DNA of 29,821 nucleotides from contig NZ_NCSM01000046.1 of the NCBI RefSeq assembly GCF_002224125.1, forward strand, positions 60,163 through 89,983. The letters run 5' to 3'. Positions 1-7,788 of this stretch are shown here, piece after piece. Made by a program: the position numbers and the translations under genes. The notes beneath the pieces were generated by a model. The model saw only the letters and a program-made list of their open reading frames with translations, did not search any database and was not told where the DNA came from. Every line of letters begins with the position of its first letter. The first letter of the stretch is position 1. The stretch is from Streptomyces sp. NBS 14/10 (GTDB lineage Bacteria; Actinomycetota; Actinomycetes; Streptomycetales; Streptomycetaceae).

Positions 1-480
1 GACACACGCCGACTGCACATCGCCCGCGTGACAGCCCATCCCACCGGACCCTGGGCGGCGCAACAGGCGAGAAACCTCGCCATCGAGCTGGGTGTGCGGG
101 TGGACTCCCTGCGCTTCCTGATTCGCGACCGGGACGCGAAGTACACCGAGTCCTTCGACGCAGTCTTCGCGGCCGATGACATCGAGGTCGTGCCGACAGA
201 GCCTCGAACGCCCCGGATGAACGCGCCATGCGAGCGGGTCATCGGAACCCTGCGGCGCGAGGTCCTCGACCACCTGCTCATATGGAACGAAACCCATGCC
301 CGACAGATCCTCGACGCCTACGCACAGCACTACAACCGTCATCGGCCACACCAAGCCCGGGCACAGCTCCCTCCCCTCGCACACGAGCACCCGAAGCCCA
401 TGAGCGCTCCGACTACTCACCGGCTCCTGCACACCCGAATACTCGGCGGCGTGATCAACGAGTACAGATACACCGCCTGA
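1..480 (+). CDS. rve-type DDE transposase, C-terminal part (cut by window edge)
   Basis: The reading frame is open from the first base, so the gene begins outside the window; the GTG at 28 is probably internal. The visible part is the second half of an integrase-core (rve) catalytic domain of the IS481/IS3-like kind common in Streptomyces. It has the second catalytic Asp in a RDRDAKYT context, the catalytic Glu in NAPCERVIGTLRREVLD, an HYNRHRPH block and the usual ending GGVINEYRYTA. The enzyme would cut and join IS ends. The family tail is complete at the TGA at 478-480. Whether the N-terminal half is intact cannot be seen. A fragment of the N-terminal half of a very similar transposase lies near 22.9-23.4 kb on the other strand. 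Confidence 0.85.
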   Translation, partial: DTRRLHIARVTAHPTGPWAAQQARNLAIELGVRVDSLRFLIRDRDAKYTESFDAVFAADDIEVVPTEPRTPRMNAPCERVIGTLRREVLDHLLIWNETHARQILDAYAQHYNRHRPHQARAQLPPLAHEHPKPMSAPTTHRLLHTRILGGVINEYRYTA

Positions 481-511
481 CCAGCAGCGACGAGTTTCCG
501 AGCGGCACAGG

Positions 512-916
512 GCTGACAACTCCCGCCACATCGTCGCCGCGGCCCGCAACCGCCACGAGTACACCCGGGCCAAGGCGATCCAGGCCCTGCGCGAGATCGA
601 CGCCGCGGGCACGGCCATCACATTCGACACCGTGGCCCGCCCGGCCGGCGTCTCACGGTCCTGGCTCTACACCCAGCCCGACCTGCGCGCCGAGATCGAA
701 CGCCTGCGAGCCGAACGGCAGCGAGCCTCCGCCGCCCCGGTTCCGGCCCGGCAACGAGCCTCCGACGCCTCGCTCCTGCGGCGGTTGGAGGCCGCCAATG
801 AACGCAACCGCCGCCTCACCGAGGAGAACCGCCAGCTCCGGCAGCACCTCGCCCGCGCGCTCGGCGACCTCCGTGCTGCCCGATGGCAGAGCCAGCCCAC
901 CCCCGGGCCCCGTTAA
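512..916 (+). pseudogene. DUF6262-type transposon accessory protein, start lost
   Basis: The frame encodes ADNSRHIVAAARNRHEYTRA followed by a helix-turn-helix-like VSRSWLYTQPDLRAEI segment and a coiled-coil of Arg, Glu and Leu ending near residue 130. This matches the DUF6262 family, small proteins encoded next to tyrosine recombinases in Tn554-like elements, where they are thought to help transposition (family knowledge). No start codon fits the usual N-terminus: the frame runs back into the transposase end at about 480-511 without a start in the right place. I therefore infer that the first codons were lost when the neighbouring IS arrived. No partner recombinase is visible. The stop TAA at 914-916 shares a TTAA palindrome with the stop of the convergent gene. 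Confidence 0.6.
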
Positions 917-1200
917 CGTCGCGTATCGGTGCGACGGGATGGTCGGCGTTGGGCCGAAGCCGATCTTGGCTCCCGCCTGGCCCGCGGTGGTGTCCGCCAT
1001 GCGGCGAACAAAATACCGGCCGCGCCGATCACGGCCTGAAGCGCCGCCGCACCAACTGACAGGCAGATCGCGGTGCAGGCAGCCAGGATGCATACGAGCG
1101 CGATCAAGTCGAGCTTGCGGTGATCGAGCTCTGCCGGGGATTCCGGGGCGGTACCCGAAACAGCAGAGTTCTCTTCTGATGGCTCAACCTGCGACGACAC
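913..1200 (-). CDS. small membrane protein, unknown
   Basis: A 95-residue frame starts with GTG at 1200, preceded by GGAAGGA six bases upstream, a good ribosome binding site. Residues about 30-68 form one long or two short hydrophobic helices (LDLIALVCILAACTAICL, then AALQAVIGAAGILFAAW). The N-terminus is acidic and polar and the C-terminus is very rich in Arg, so an inner-membrane protein with a basic cytoplasmic tail is likely. I recognise no family. The good ribosome site and the hydrophobic pattern argue that it is real. It lies between mobile-element debris, and its 3' end meets the DUF6262 remnant exactly at a shared TTAA, so the C-terminus may not be native. Confidence 0.45.
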   Translation of the reverse strand: MSSQVEPSEENSAVSGTAPESPAELDHRKLDLIALVCILAACTAICLSVGAAALQAVIGAAGILFAAWRTPPRARREPRSASAQRRPSRRTDTRR

Positions 1201-1569
1201 CGCCGGTCCTTCCCAGTCAGGAAGGGCGGGCCCGCGAGGAACTCAGTCCCCGGAGAAGTCAAGAAGCCGCTTCACGCCGCATGTCTCCTGGGGTCAATTC
1301 CCCGGCTTCCATCGCTTGCGCGATGAAGCCCGCCCCCCAAAAACATGCAGCCAAGCGGCTACACCAAACAAACGTAAGTGGAGAACCGACGCCGTGTCAA
1401 CTCCCTTCGCCGGGTGTCGTTACGGCGCCCCGCCCCGGCAGCCTGTCAGCAAGGTCGCGGGTCGGCAACGATCGGCCCGCGCTGACAGGAGCTCAGAACA
1501 ACTCTGCCGACTACTTCTCGGACACTGTCGCCACCGTATCGTCCCAGGTCAACGAGGCGAGGCGCCTTA
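1201..1569. other. non-coding stretch between mobile-element remnants
   Basis: No convincing gene is seen. ORFs here lack family motifs and ribosome sites. The only structure I can point to is the long inverted repeat at 1442-1489, listed separately. The stretch is probably the worn flank of the Tn3-like element that follows. Confidence 0.4.
1442..1489. repeat. inverted repeat with nested inner arms
   Basis: CCTGTCAGC at 1442-1450 is matched by its exact complement GCTGACAGG at 1481-1489. Inside these, GCGGG at 1457-1461 pairs with CCCGC at 1476-1480. The result is a 48-base hairpin with one bulged side, about 80 bases before the Tn3-type transposase fragment. It could be a transposon end, part of a resolution site, or a terminator; nothing here decides between them. 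Confidence 0.5.
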
Positions 1570-1978
1570 GAGTTCAAGATAACGGAGGCCACAGATCTGG
1601 GACTCCACTGGATGGCTGCGTCCTGCGGCATCGCCTACGGCGTGCTCGCCTGGACCGCCGAGTGGTACCTGCGCGAGGAGACGCTGCGGGAGGCGGACGT
1701 CTGCCTGGTCAACTACCACCACCCGCTGCCCATGATCGCGATGTTCGGCTCCGGCACGCTGTCCTCCTCGGACGGGCAGCGGTTCCCCACCCGCGGCAAG
1801 TCGATCACCGCCCGGCACCTGAACAAGTACTTCGTCTCGGAGGGCATCTCTACCTACACCCACGTGAGCGACCAGCACTCGACGTTCGGCACCAAGGTCA
1901 TCGTCGCGACGCACCGCGAGGCCCACTACGTGCTGGACGAGATCCTGGGCAACGCCACTGACCTTGCGCTTGCCGAGT
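1570..1978 (+). pseudogene. Tn3-family transposase TnpA, internal fragment
   Basis: The frame encodes a piece of the Tn3-family DDE catalytic domain: LAWTAEWYLREETLREA, then NYHHPLPMIAMFGSG, SSSDGQRFPTRGKS, STYTHVSDQHSTFGTKVI and VLDEILGNATDL. These blocks are the best-conserved part of Tn3 TnpA, which is normally about 1000 residues; only about 135 remain. The N-terminal two thirds and the end, including the last catalytic Glu region, are missing. The right break falls near 1980, where the tail of an rve-type transposase begins on the opposite strand. The fragment cannot be active. I see no resolvase gene. Confidence 0.85.
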
Positions 1979-1994
1979 ACCTTGTCCATGCAGG

Positions 1995-2075
1995 TCACGC
2001 GGCATGTTTGTATTCGTGGAGGATGCCGCCAAGGCGGTCGTGGCGTCGTATGTGGAGGTGGCTTAGTGGTCGGCG
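1995..2075 (-). pseudogene. tail of an rve-type transposase
   Basis: Reading left on the minus strand, the last codons are RRHDRLGGILHEYKHAA and then TGA. This is the typical C-terminus of the rve/IS481-like transposases of Streptomyces; the transposase at the left edge of the window ends the same way with GGVINEYRYTA. Upstream of about 2075 the frame loses resemblance to the family. The relic abuts the broken end of the Tn3 TnpA fragment, so insertion of this element is a likely cause of that break. Confidence 0.55.
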
Positions 2076-2361
2076 CCGTAGATCCTTCGGGGGGTGACTT
2101 CGGAACCTGTGTCGTGCGCGTGGTGCTGGGCCAGGTGTTGGCGTCAGCGGGGTAGGCCGTTGTGTGACACGCCAGAAACCTGCGGCGGGGTCAGTCTCCG
2201 GCACCGTGGCCAGGGCAGGTGATCTGATAGTGCTGCCGTGGGAACGGGGTTTGTGACGGATCTTGTGAGCCACCGCCGCATTTCAGAGGGGCACCCGCGC
2301 TGCTCTGCCAGCGGCAGAACACCGGCCCGCCCGGACTCGACGATCACTACAGTCCAGTCTC

Positions 2362-3087
2362 ATGACGACGATTACGACGCGTACGGTCCAGTACCCCGCC
2401 GACGGTTTGACGATGATCGGGCACCTCGCACTCCCGGCCGGGATCGACCGCCGGCCCGCGGTGTTGCTCGGACCAGAGGGCCCGGGGCTCAGCGACGTCG
2501 AGCGCCGTCGGGCCGATGCTCTCGCCGAGCTGGGATACGTAGCGCTGGCCTTCGACCTCCACGGCGGGCGCTATTTGGGCGCCCCCGAGGAGATGCTGGC
2601 CCGTTGCATGCCGCTGCTCGCCGACCCCGACCGGATGCGGGGCATCGGCCACGCGGCGCTCGACGTGTTGCGCGCCGAACCGCGGAGCGACCCAGACCGG
2701 ATCGCCGCCGTCGGCTACGGCACCGGGGGCGCCGTCGGGCTGGAACTCGGGCGCGACGGCGTCAACCTGCGCGTCATCGGGACAGTTAACGCGCTGACCA
2801 CGGGCCGACCGGGCGAGGCGGCGCGCATTCGCTGTCCGGTGTGGGCCGGGGTCGGTTCGGAAGACCCGATCATGCCGCCCACGCAACGGGACGCGTTCAC
2901 CGCCGAGATGCAGGCCGCGGGCGTCGACTGGCGCCTCGTGGTCTACGGCGGTGCCCTGCATGCCTTCCACCATCCGCAGGTCGACCACCCGGTGGTCCCC
3001 GGCGTCGGCTACCACCCACGGCAGGCGCAGCGAGCCTGGCGTGATGTCGTCGACCTGCTCGCCGAGTGCCTGCCCGTAACGGAGTGA
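2362..3087 (+). CDS. dienelactone-hydrolase-family protein lacking the usual nucleophile
   Basis: The 241-residue product has the length and order of the dienelactone hydrolase (DLH) alpha/beta-hydrolase family: a strand with PAVLLGPEGPGLSDVE near 32-47, the nucleophile-elbow position at GYGTGG (118-123), an Asp at 168 in GVGSEDPIMPP, and a His at 200 in GGALHAFHHP. Classical DLH has Cys at the elbow (GYCFGG); here that position is Gly120, while the acid and His are kept. Activity may therefore be changed or lost, or another residue may serve. The start ATG at 2362 gives the expected MTTITTRTVQYPADG N-terminus, though no strong ribosome site precedes it. It converges on the oxidoreductase gene at 3211. 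Substrate unknown. Confidence 0.85.
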   Translation: MTTITTRTVQYPADGLTMIGHLALPAGIDRRPAVLLGPEGPGLSDVERRRADALAELGYVALAFDLHGGRYLGAPEEMLARCMPLLADPDRMRGIGHAALDVLRAEPRSDPDRIAAVGYGTGGAVGLELGRDGVNLRVIGTVNALTTGRPGEAARIRCPVWAGVGSEDPIMPPTQRDAFTAEMQAAGVDWRLVVYGGALHAFHHPQVDHPVVPGVGYHPRQAQRAWRDVVDLLAECLPVTE

Positions 3088-3210
3088 TCTGGTCAGTCCA
3101 AGCTCGGGCGCCCGCTGCCCACCGTGATGCCTGGGCTCCACTGCCATACGGGCGGGGCAGGCTGCGGCTTGCCAGTGATCCACTTCGGCCGATTGGGATG
3201 GGTCTCCTGT

Positions 3211-4131
3211 TCAGTCTTCCGCGACGCGGATGATCGTCTTGCCCGGGGTGCGGGTGGCGGGGGCGAATGCGGCGGGTGCTTCGGTGAGTGGCCGTACGGC
3301 GCCGATGACGGGCTTGAGCCGTCCGTCCCTCACTCGCGTGGCGAGGTCGGTGAGCCGGGCGCGGTCGGGTTCGACCACGAAGAAGACGGCCCGCCCGTCC
3401 TTGGGCTGGACCTTGGGCGGCATGGCGATGGTGACCAGCGTGCCGCCGGTCCGTACCAGGGCGGCTGAGCGGTCGAGGATGTCTCCGCCGATCACGTCGA
3501 ACACGACGTCGGCCTCGCCGATGTCGTCCAGCTTCTCGGTCTGCAGGTCCAGGAAGGTGTCGACGCCCAGTGCGAGCGCGGTGTCCCGGTTGGCGGACCG
3601 GCCGGTGCCGATGACGCGGGCGCCGGCCTCGCGGGCGAGCTGTACCGCGATCGAGCCGACGCCGCCCGCGGCGCCGTGGATCAGGACGGTCTGGCCTGTG
3701 GTGAGGCGGCCGTGGTCGAACAGGCCCTGCCAGGCGGTCAGCCCGGAGATCGGCAGCGCGGCGGCCACCGTGTGGTCGACATCCGCTGGCAGCGGAGCGA
3801 GATTGCGGGCCTCCACCGCGGCGTACTCGGCGAGCGAGCCGTTGCGGGCCCAGTCGGCCAGGCCGAACACCCGCTGGCCGACACTCAAGCCGGTGGTGCC
3901 GAACCCCAGCTCTTCGACAACACCCGACAACTCGTGCCCGGGCACGCTCGGCGTCCGGTCGCGGCCGGCGCGATCGGTCCACGTACCCGGCCAGTCCAGC
4001 TCTCCGGGGGTGAAGCCCGCGGCGTGCACCCGCACGATGACGTCGTTCTCCGCCGCGTGGGGGTAGGGCATGTCCGTCAGGGACAGCCCGGCGATACCGG
4101 CGTCACGGTCTTGAACAGTGATGGCTTGCAT
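3211..4131 (-). CDS. zinc-free NADP-dependent alcohol/quinone oxidoreductase (MDR family)
   Basis: The protein has 306 residues. It has an N-terminal GroES-like domain with PGHELSGVV (64-72) and a Rossmann domain with HGAAGGVGSIAVQLA from about 152, followed by GARVIGTGRS, which suits NADP(H). The zinc-binding Cys residues of alcohol dehydrogenases are absent, as in quinone oxidoreductases (QOR-like MDR). It probably reduces quinones or enones in the cytoplasm. I chose ATG at 4131 (MQAITVQD) because AAGGA precedes it by about six bases; the longer frame to 4248 lacks family similarity. It lies downstream of an ECF41 sigma gene on the same strand, and ECF41 genes typically neighbour oxidoreductases, epimerases or carboxymuconolactone decarboxylases. 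A candidate ECF41 promoter lies upstream. Confidence 0.9.
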   Translation of the reverse strand: MQAITVQDRDAGIAGLSLTDMPYPHAAENDVIVRVHAAGFTPGELDWPGTWTDRAGRDRTPSVPGHELSGVVEELGFGTTGLSVGQRVFGLADWARNGSLAEYAAVEARNLAPLPADVDHTVAAALPISGLTAWQGLFDHGRLTTGQTVLIHGAAGGVGSIAVQLAREAGARVIGTGRSANRDTALALGVDTFLDLQTEKLDDIGEADVVFDVIGGDILDRSAALVRTGGTLVTIAMPPKVQPKDGRAVFFVVEPDRARLTDLATRVRDGRLKPVIGAVRPLTEAPAAFAPATRTPGKTIIRVAED

Positions 4132-4299
4132 AAAGGTCCTTACTGGGGAAGGGCCACGAGCGCGCAGCCCCTTCACGCAGGGCTCATCGTGGCTCGTCGG
4201 CGGAGGAACGCGGAGGTGGACGCATGCCGTCCACATGATCGATCTCATCTGTCCGCGAGCGTTCCTTCGTCTGTCCCGATTTGGTTGATTTAGTTCTCA

Positions 4300-5226
4300 T
4301 CAGGGAGACGAGGCAGCCGCTAGGGGTATGACAGCTGGGACTGGAGAAAGCATGTCCGGGTTGATGACCCTGCGGTACGCGGTTGTCAGACCGTCTGTGA
4401 TCTGCAGCGTGTCCGCGGAGTAGACACAGCCCTCCCGATGGAACGCCAGGGCGGGCTCGCCGCCGACCTCGACGAGGTCGATGCGGTCCGGACGCCACTG
4501 GCGGCCCACGCGCGCCATCACCTCGGCGACGCGCTCACCACCATGGACGAGCTTGCGCGCCGCGGCGGCCTTGCCGCCGCCGTCGGTGACGTAGACAGCG
4601 TCCGGGTGCAGCAGCCTGACCAGGCCGGCCAGATCCCCGGCCTCGTACGCGGCGCGGAAGACCGCGAGTACACGTTCACGCTCCTCTTTCGGCGCCCGCG
4701 GCATGGACTGCTTCGCCTTGGCCACCCGCCGCCGTGCTCGCGAGGCGAGATGGCGGGCAGCCGGCACGGAGACATCCAGCACTTCGGCGATCCGGCCGGA
4801 CTCAAGACCGAAGACATCGTGCAGGACGAAGGCCACCCGCTCCGGTGGGCTCAGCTCCTCCATGATCAGGAGCATCGCCGAACTGGCTGACTCGTCGGCA
4901 AGGACCGGTTCCGATGCGTCCGGCCCCGTCAGCAGCGGTTCCGGCAGCCACAGCCCGACATAGGTCTCCCGGCGGAAACGGGCACTCTTGAGGACGTCGT
5001 ACGAACGCCGCGCGGCCACCGTGACCAACCAGGCCCGCGGGTCACCGACATCCCGCAGATCCGCTCCGGCCGCCCGCAGCCACACACCCTGGGTCACGTC
5101 CTCGGTATCGGCCACACTCCCCAGCAGCTGGTAGGCCACACCGAGGACCGCGGACCGATGGCTCTCCCAGTCGGCTCCGAGCACGTCCTCCCGCCCAGAT
5201 GGCCCCGGCGCGTGCCCGTCACCCAT
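4300..5226 (-). CDS. ECF41-family RNA polymerase sigma factor with C-terminal SnoaL-like domain
   Basis: The 308-residue protein has sigma region 2 (about 18-85, with AYQLLGSVADTEDVTQGVWL), a linker with WLPEP (93-97), sigma region 4 (about 115-170) and a SnoaL/NTF2-like C-terminal domain. The C-terminal domain carries DGGGK (205-209) and NPDML (289-293), close to the NPDKL motif. WLPEP, DGGGK and NPDKL together mark ECF41 sigma factors, in which the fused C-terminal domain controls activity instead of a separate anti-sigma factor (family knowledge). ATG at 5226 was chosen because AAGGAGGT lies about ten bases upstream; the longer frame upstream lacks sigma similarity. It probably activates the downstream oxidoreductase gene. 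The signal sensed is unknown. Confidence 0.92.
   Translation of the reverse strand: MGDGHAPGPSGREDVLGADWESHRSAVLGVAYQLLGSVADTEDVTQGVWLRAAGADLRDVGDPRAWLVTVAARRSYDVLKSARFRRETYVGLWLPEPLLTGPDASEPVLADESASSAMLLIMEELSPPERVAFVLHDVFGLESGRIAEVLDVSVPAARHLASRARRRVAKAKQSMPRAPKEERERVLAVFRAAYEAGDLAGLVRLLHPDAVYVTDGGGKAAAARKLVHGGERVAEVMARVGRQWRPDRIDLVEVGGEPALAFHREGCVYSADTLQITDGLTTAYRRVINPDMLSPVPAVIPLAAASSP
4307..4333 (-). promoter_or_regulatory. candidate ECF41-type promoter for the oxidoreductase gene
   Basis: On the minus strand TGTCATA (4333-4327) is followed after exactly 16 bases by CGTC (4310-4307). The published ECF41 promoter, as I recall it, is TGTCACA, 16 bases, CGTC; this site matches 6 of 7, the spacing and 4 of 4. 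It lies inside the last codons of the sigma gene and would start a transcript near 4300, about 170 bases ahead of the oxidoreductase start. This fits the known habit of ECF41 factors of driving the gene next to them. It is inferred from sequence only. Confidence 0.5.
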
Positions 5227-5328
5227 GCAGACGCAACCTCCTTCAGCTCGCGGATCCAGCGTAGCCATCCGAACGCGTGATCTGCGGTGCGCCGCACCCG
5301 GAGGACGGGCGGACGCCAGGCACTGCGT

Positions 5329-5613
5329 TCCAAGGGCCCCTGCGGCTACGACTGCCGGCTCGGCCCCCACCTGCAGGCCAAGCTCGCGATGTGGCTCGAC
5401 GAGGGGTCGGCCGCGCACGGCTGGAGTGACGACCAGGTGTGGGCCGCCTCCCGGGTGCCCACGCTGATCGGGCGGAAGTTTCATATCTCCTACAGCGTCT
5501 CCGGGGCGACCCGGCGGCTGCACCGTACGGGCTACAGCGTGCAGATGCCGGACAGACCCACCGCCGAGCGCGACGAGGAAGCCGTCGCCATGTGGCGGGA
5601 GGTGACCTGGGCC
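5329..5613 (+). pseudogene. IS630-type transposase, helix-turn-helix fragment
   Basis: The frame encodes HLQAKLAMWLDEGSAAHGWS, then VPTLIGRKFHISYSVSGATR and RTGYSVQMPDRPTAERDEEA up to MWREVTWA. This is the winged helix-turn-helix DNA-binding part of IS630-family transposases. The expected DDE domain does not follow: after about 5613 the frame turns into unrelated sequence. The N-terminal helix region is also incomplete, and no start or ribosome site is visible. It is a dead fragment between the ECF41 gene and the DUF6479 gene. Confidence 0.7.
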
Positions 5614-5915
5614 ATCCCCATCGGCGCGGTGCTCGGCAGCGGCCTGCCGTCCGGCACCCCGGCACCTTCTCCCGCGCCCACCGCCACGGCCCTATGGTCA
5701 TCGGCTGGGGCGCGGCCATCACGGGCCTCGGCTTCACCGGGAACCTGGGTGGCCGCCGCGCTGGTCCTGGCTCTGACGGCCCTCGCCCTGCGTACGTATC
5801 GGATCTGACCGCCCCGCACTACGGCGCCCCGTTACCGGAGAGCACCGAAAAACAGCGATTCCCGGAGCGGACCAGGCCTTTTCTCCAGGGGCAATTCCGG
5901 TCGAAGGGGGATCGC
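5614..5915. other. spacer with a possible transporter-like relic
   Basis: After the IS630 fragment the same frame runs on as WAIPIGAVLGSGL and ends with the hydrophobic WVAAALVLALTALALRTYRI at 5806. Other frames here also show hydrophobic patches, as expected for a frameshifted membrane protein such as an MFS transporter. The evidence is weak and I see no gene that could be made. From 5809 to 5915 nothing is recognised except the ribosome site of the next gene. Confidence 0.25.
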
Positions 5916-6197
5916 ATGAATACGGTGAGTCTCGAAGTACTGGCTGTTTCGCAGCAACAACTCAACATGTTCTGGGCTTTTATCGGTGGCATGGTCGTTT
6001 CCGGCGCCCTCGTCTGGGCCGTGCGGCTCGACATGGCCGTACCGGACCGAGAACCCCCTGTTCCAAGCCCGAGGAGCAGCCCTGCCTGCCCGACAGCGGA
6101 CCAGTCCACGAGGAGCGGGAAATCCGGGAGCCGGAGGACGTGCCGCGCGCGGCGCGATGGTGTCCCGCGAAGTGGTGTAGCTGGTCAAGGGTCGTGA
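5916..6197 (+). pseudogene. DUF6479 small membrane protein, apparently frameshifted
   Basis: ATG at 5916 follows AAGGGGG by five bases. The first 50 residues match the DUF6479 family of short Streptomyces membrane proteins: one transmembrane helix (LNMFWAFIGGMVVSGALVWAV) and then RLDMAVPDREPPVP. The expected family continuation is present in another frame from 6065: KPEEQPCLPDSGPVHEEREI and REPEDVPRA. One base therefore appears to be missing just after 6062. In the present frame the protein runs 93 residues to TGA at 6195 with a scrambled basic tail. The membrane helix would still be made. Function of the family is unknown. A sequencing error is the main alternative. Confidence 0.65.
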
Positions 6198-6313
6198 ACG
6201 CGCGGGTGTCTGCCCGGGGCGTCATCCGCTGTCGGTGACTGCTCCCTGAACAGGAGGCAGGCCATCGCGCAAGTCTCCCTGGTGAAGGGGCAGTTCAACC
6301 GGAGGAGCACACG

Positions 6314-6906
6314 ATGGCCTTGTCCCAGTCCGACCTGCTGCGGCTGCTGGAGTCACCACGTACAGCCGACGGAGTCGAGGCGATCAGGATGCTGTGCGAA
6401 CGCCTCCTGCAGGAACTCATCGAGTCCGAGGCCACCGAGGCCATCGGTGCCGCCCGGCACGAGCACTCCGACCAGCGCACCACCTGGCGCAACGGCCACC
6501 GGGAGAGGCTGTTGACCACCCAGGCTGGCGACATCGATCTGAAGATCCCCAAAGTGTGACCCGGGTCGTTCTTTCCCTCGCTGCTGGAGAGGCGCCAGCG
6601 GATCGACCGGGCCCTGTTCTCGGTGGTGATGGAGGCATGCGTGCACGGGGTCTCGACCCGCCCCGTCGACGACCTGGTCAAAGCCCTCGGCGCGGATAGC
6701 GGGATCTCGAAGTCCGAGGTGTCGCGGAGCTGCGGCGAACTCGACGCCGAACTCGAAGCGTTCAAGAAACGGCCAGTGGACCACACGGCCTTCCCCTACG
6801 TGTTCTTGGACGCCACCTGCTGCAAGACCAGGGTGAACCGCCGGATCGTCTCCCAGGGCGTGGTCATCGCCACCGGCATCTCCGCCACCGGACACCGCGA
6901 GATCCT
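6314..6906 (+). pseudogene. IS256-family transposase, N-terminal part with nonsense codon
   Basis: ATG at 6314 is preceded by GGAGGAG at a good distance. The frame gives MALSQSDLLRLLESPRTADG and TTWRNGHRERLLTTQAGDID, then LKIPKV and a TGA at 6557-6559. Directly after the stop, in the same frame, comes GSFFPSLLERRQRIDRALFS and further IS256/mutator-family sequence (VSTRPVDDLVKALGADSGIS, FPYVFLDATCCKTRVN, VIATGISATGHREIL). Family members have Arg or a similar residue where the stop is, so a CGA-to-TGA change is likely. The first catalytic Asp is in FLDAT. At about 6907 the transposase ends abruptly and continues in frame as a transporter, so the rest of the catalytic domain is missing. Confidence 0.85.
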
Positions 6907-7645
6907 CACCGTCGTTCTGGTGGTGATGTGCCGGGTGATGTTCCGCAAGGTGTTCGTGTACGACGAGAAGCGCGCCGCCGAAGTGATGGCGCTGGAGGAG
7001 CGGGAGGCGATCCGCGACCACCGGCTGCTGTACCAGGGCCTGGGTGTCCTCGCCCTGGTCATCGTCGGGTTCGTGGCACACCCGGTGCTGCACTACGCGC
7101 CGAGCGTGGTCGCTCTGCTCGGCGCGGGGTTGCTGATCGCCGTCTCGACGGTGGAGACAGGTGAGGCGCTGAAGGAGGTCGAGTGGCCCACGCTCGCTTT
7201 CTTCGCCGGGCTGTTCATCATGGTGGGCTCGCTGATCGAGACCGGTGTCATCGGGGAGATCTCCCAAGCCCTGGCGGACGCGACCGGTGGCAGTGAACCC
7301 GGCGCGGCGATGCTGTTGGTGTTCGGTTCCGCGGTGTTGTCGGGGGTCGTCGACAACATTCCGTATGTCGCCACCATGGCTCCCATCACGGCCGACCTGG
7401 CACACGGCTTCGGCGGGGGTGACGGTGTCCAAGTGCTGTGGTGGGCGCTGGCGCTGGGGGCCGACCTCGGTGGCAATGCCACCGCGATCGGCGCCTCCGC
7501 CAACGTCGTGGTCCTGGGGATCGCCGAACGCAACCGCCAACCCATCTCATTCTGGCAGTTCACCAAGTACGGCCTGGCCGTGACCTCGGTGACGGTCACC
7601 ATCGCCGCCGGATACCTCTGGCTGCGCTACTTCGCCCTGAACTGA
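6907..7645 (+). pseudogene. ArsB/NhaD-like (COG1055, SLC13-type) transporter, C-terminal half fused to IS256
   Basis: In frame with the IS256 fragment, about 245 residues of an ion transporter follow: VMFRKVFVYDEKRAAEVMAL, a cytoplasmic REAIRDHRLL link, then five or so hydrophobic helices. Signature blocks are EVEWPTLAFFAGLFIMVGSL, VDNIPYVATMAP and LGADLGGNATAIGASANVVV, typical of the second half of ArsB/NhaD/SLC13-type carriers that move anions or exchange sodium and protons. Full proteins have about 420-460 residues with two pseudo-symmetric halves; the first half is gone. The C-terminal half alone is unlikely to transport. The open frame from GTG at 6623 to 7645 would make a transposase-transporter chimera if translated. 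Confidence 0.85.
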
Positions 7646-7704
7646 CAGCGAATCCACCGATCGGGCTGCGGGACCCAAACGTGCGTCGGTCCTCCTCATC
7701 CGCA

Positions 7705-7739
7705 GGGCCGAGACCGGGCAGGGGAGTTCTCCTCGGCCC
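7705..7739. terminator. candidate hairpin terminator between convergent genes
   Basis: GGGCCGAG at 7705-7712 and its exact complement CTCGGCCC at 7732-7739 can form an eight-base-pair stem with a 19-base loop. It sits between the end of the transporter remnant (7645) and the end of the DUF4142 gene (7789), where both strands would need a stop. There is no T run, which is common in Streptomyces. Confidence 0.35.
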
Positions 7740-7788
7740 GCCGCTGCTCGTCGGGGCGTTTCGGCCTGCCGTGGAAGGCGTCGCGCGG

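Noticed and set aside
512..916. Active Tn554-like element around DUF6262
   Set aside because: No tyrosine recombinase genes are visible and the DUF6262 gene has lost its start.
228..1961. 577-residue plus-strand frame across several remnants
   Set aside because: It crosses the transposase, DUF6262 and Tn3 remnants in the wrong frame and is mostly Pro, Arg and Ser.
2897..3982. 361-residue minus-strand frame
   Set aside because: It is a different-frame shadow of the oxidoreductase gene and the end of the hydrolase gene, with very high Arg content.
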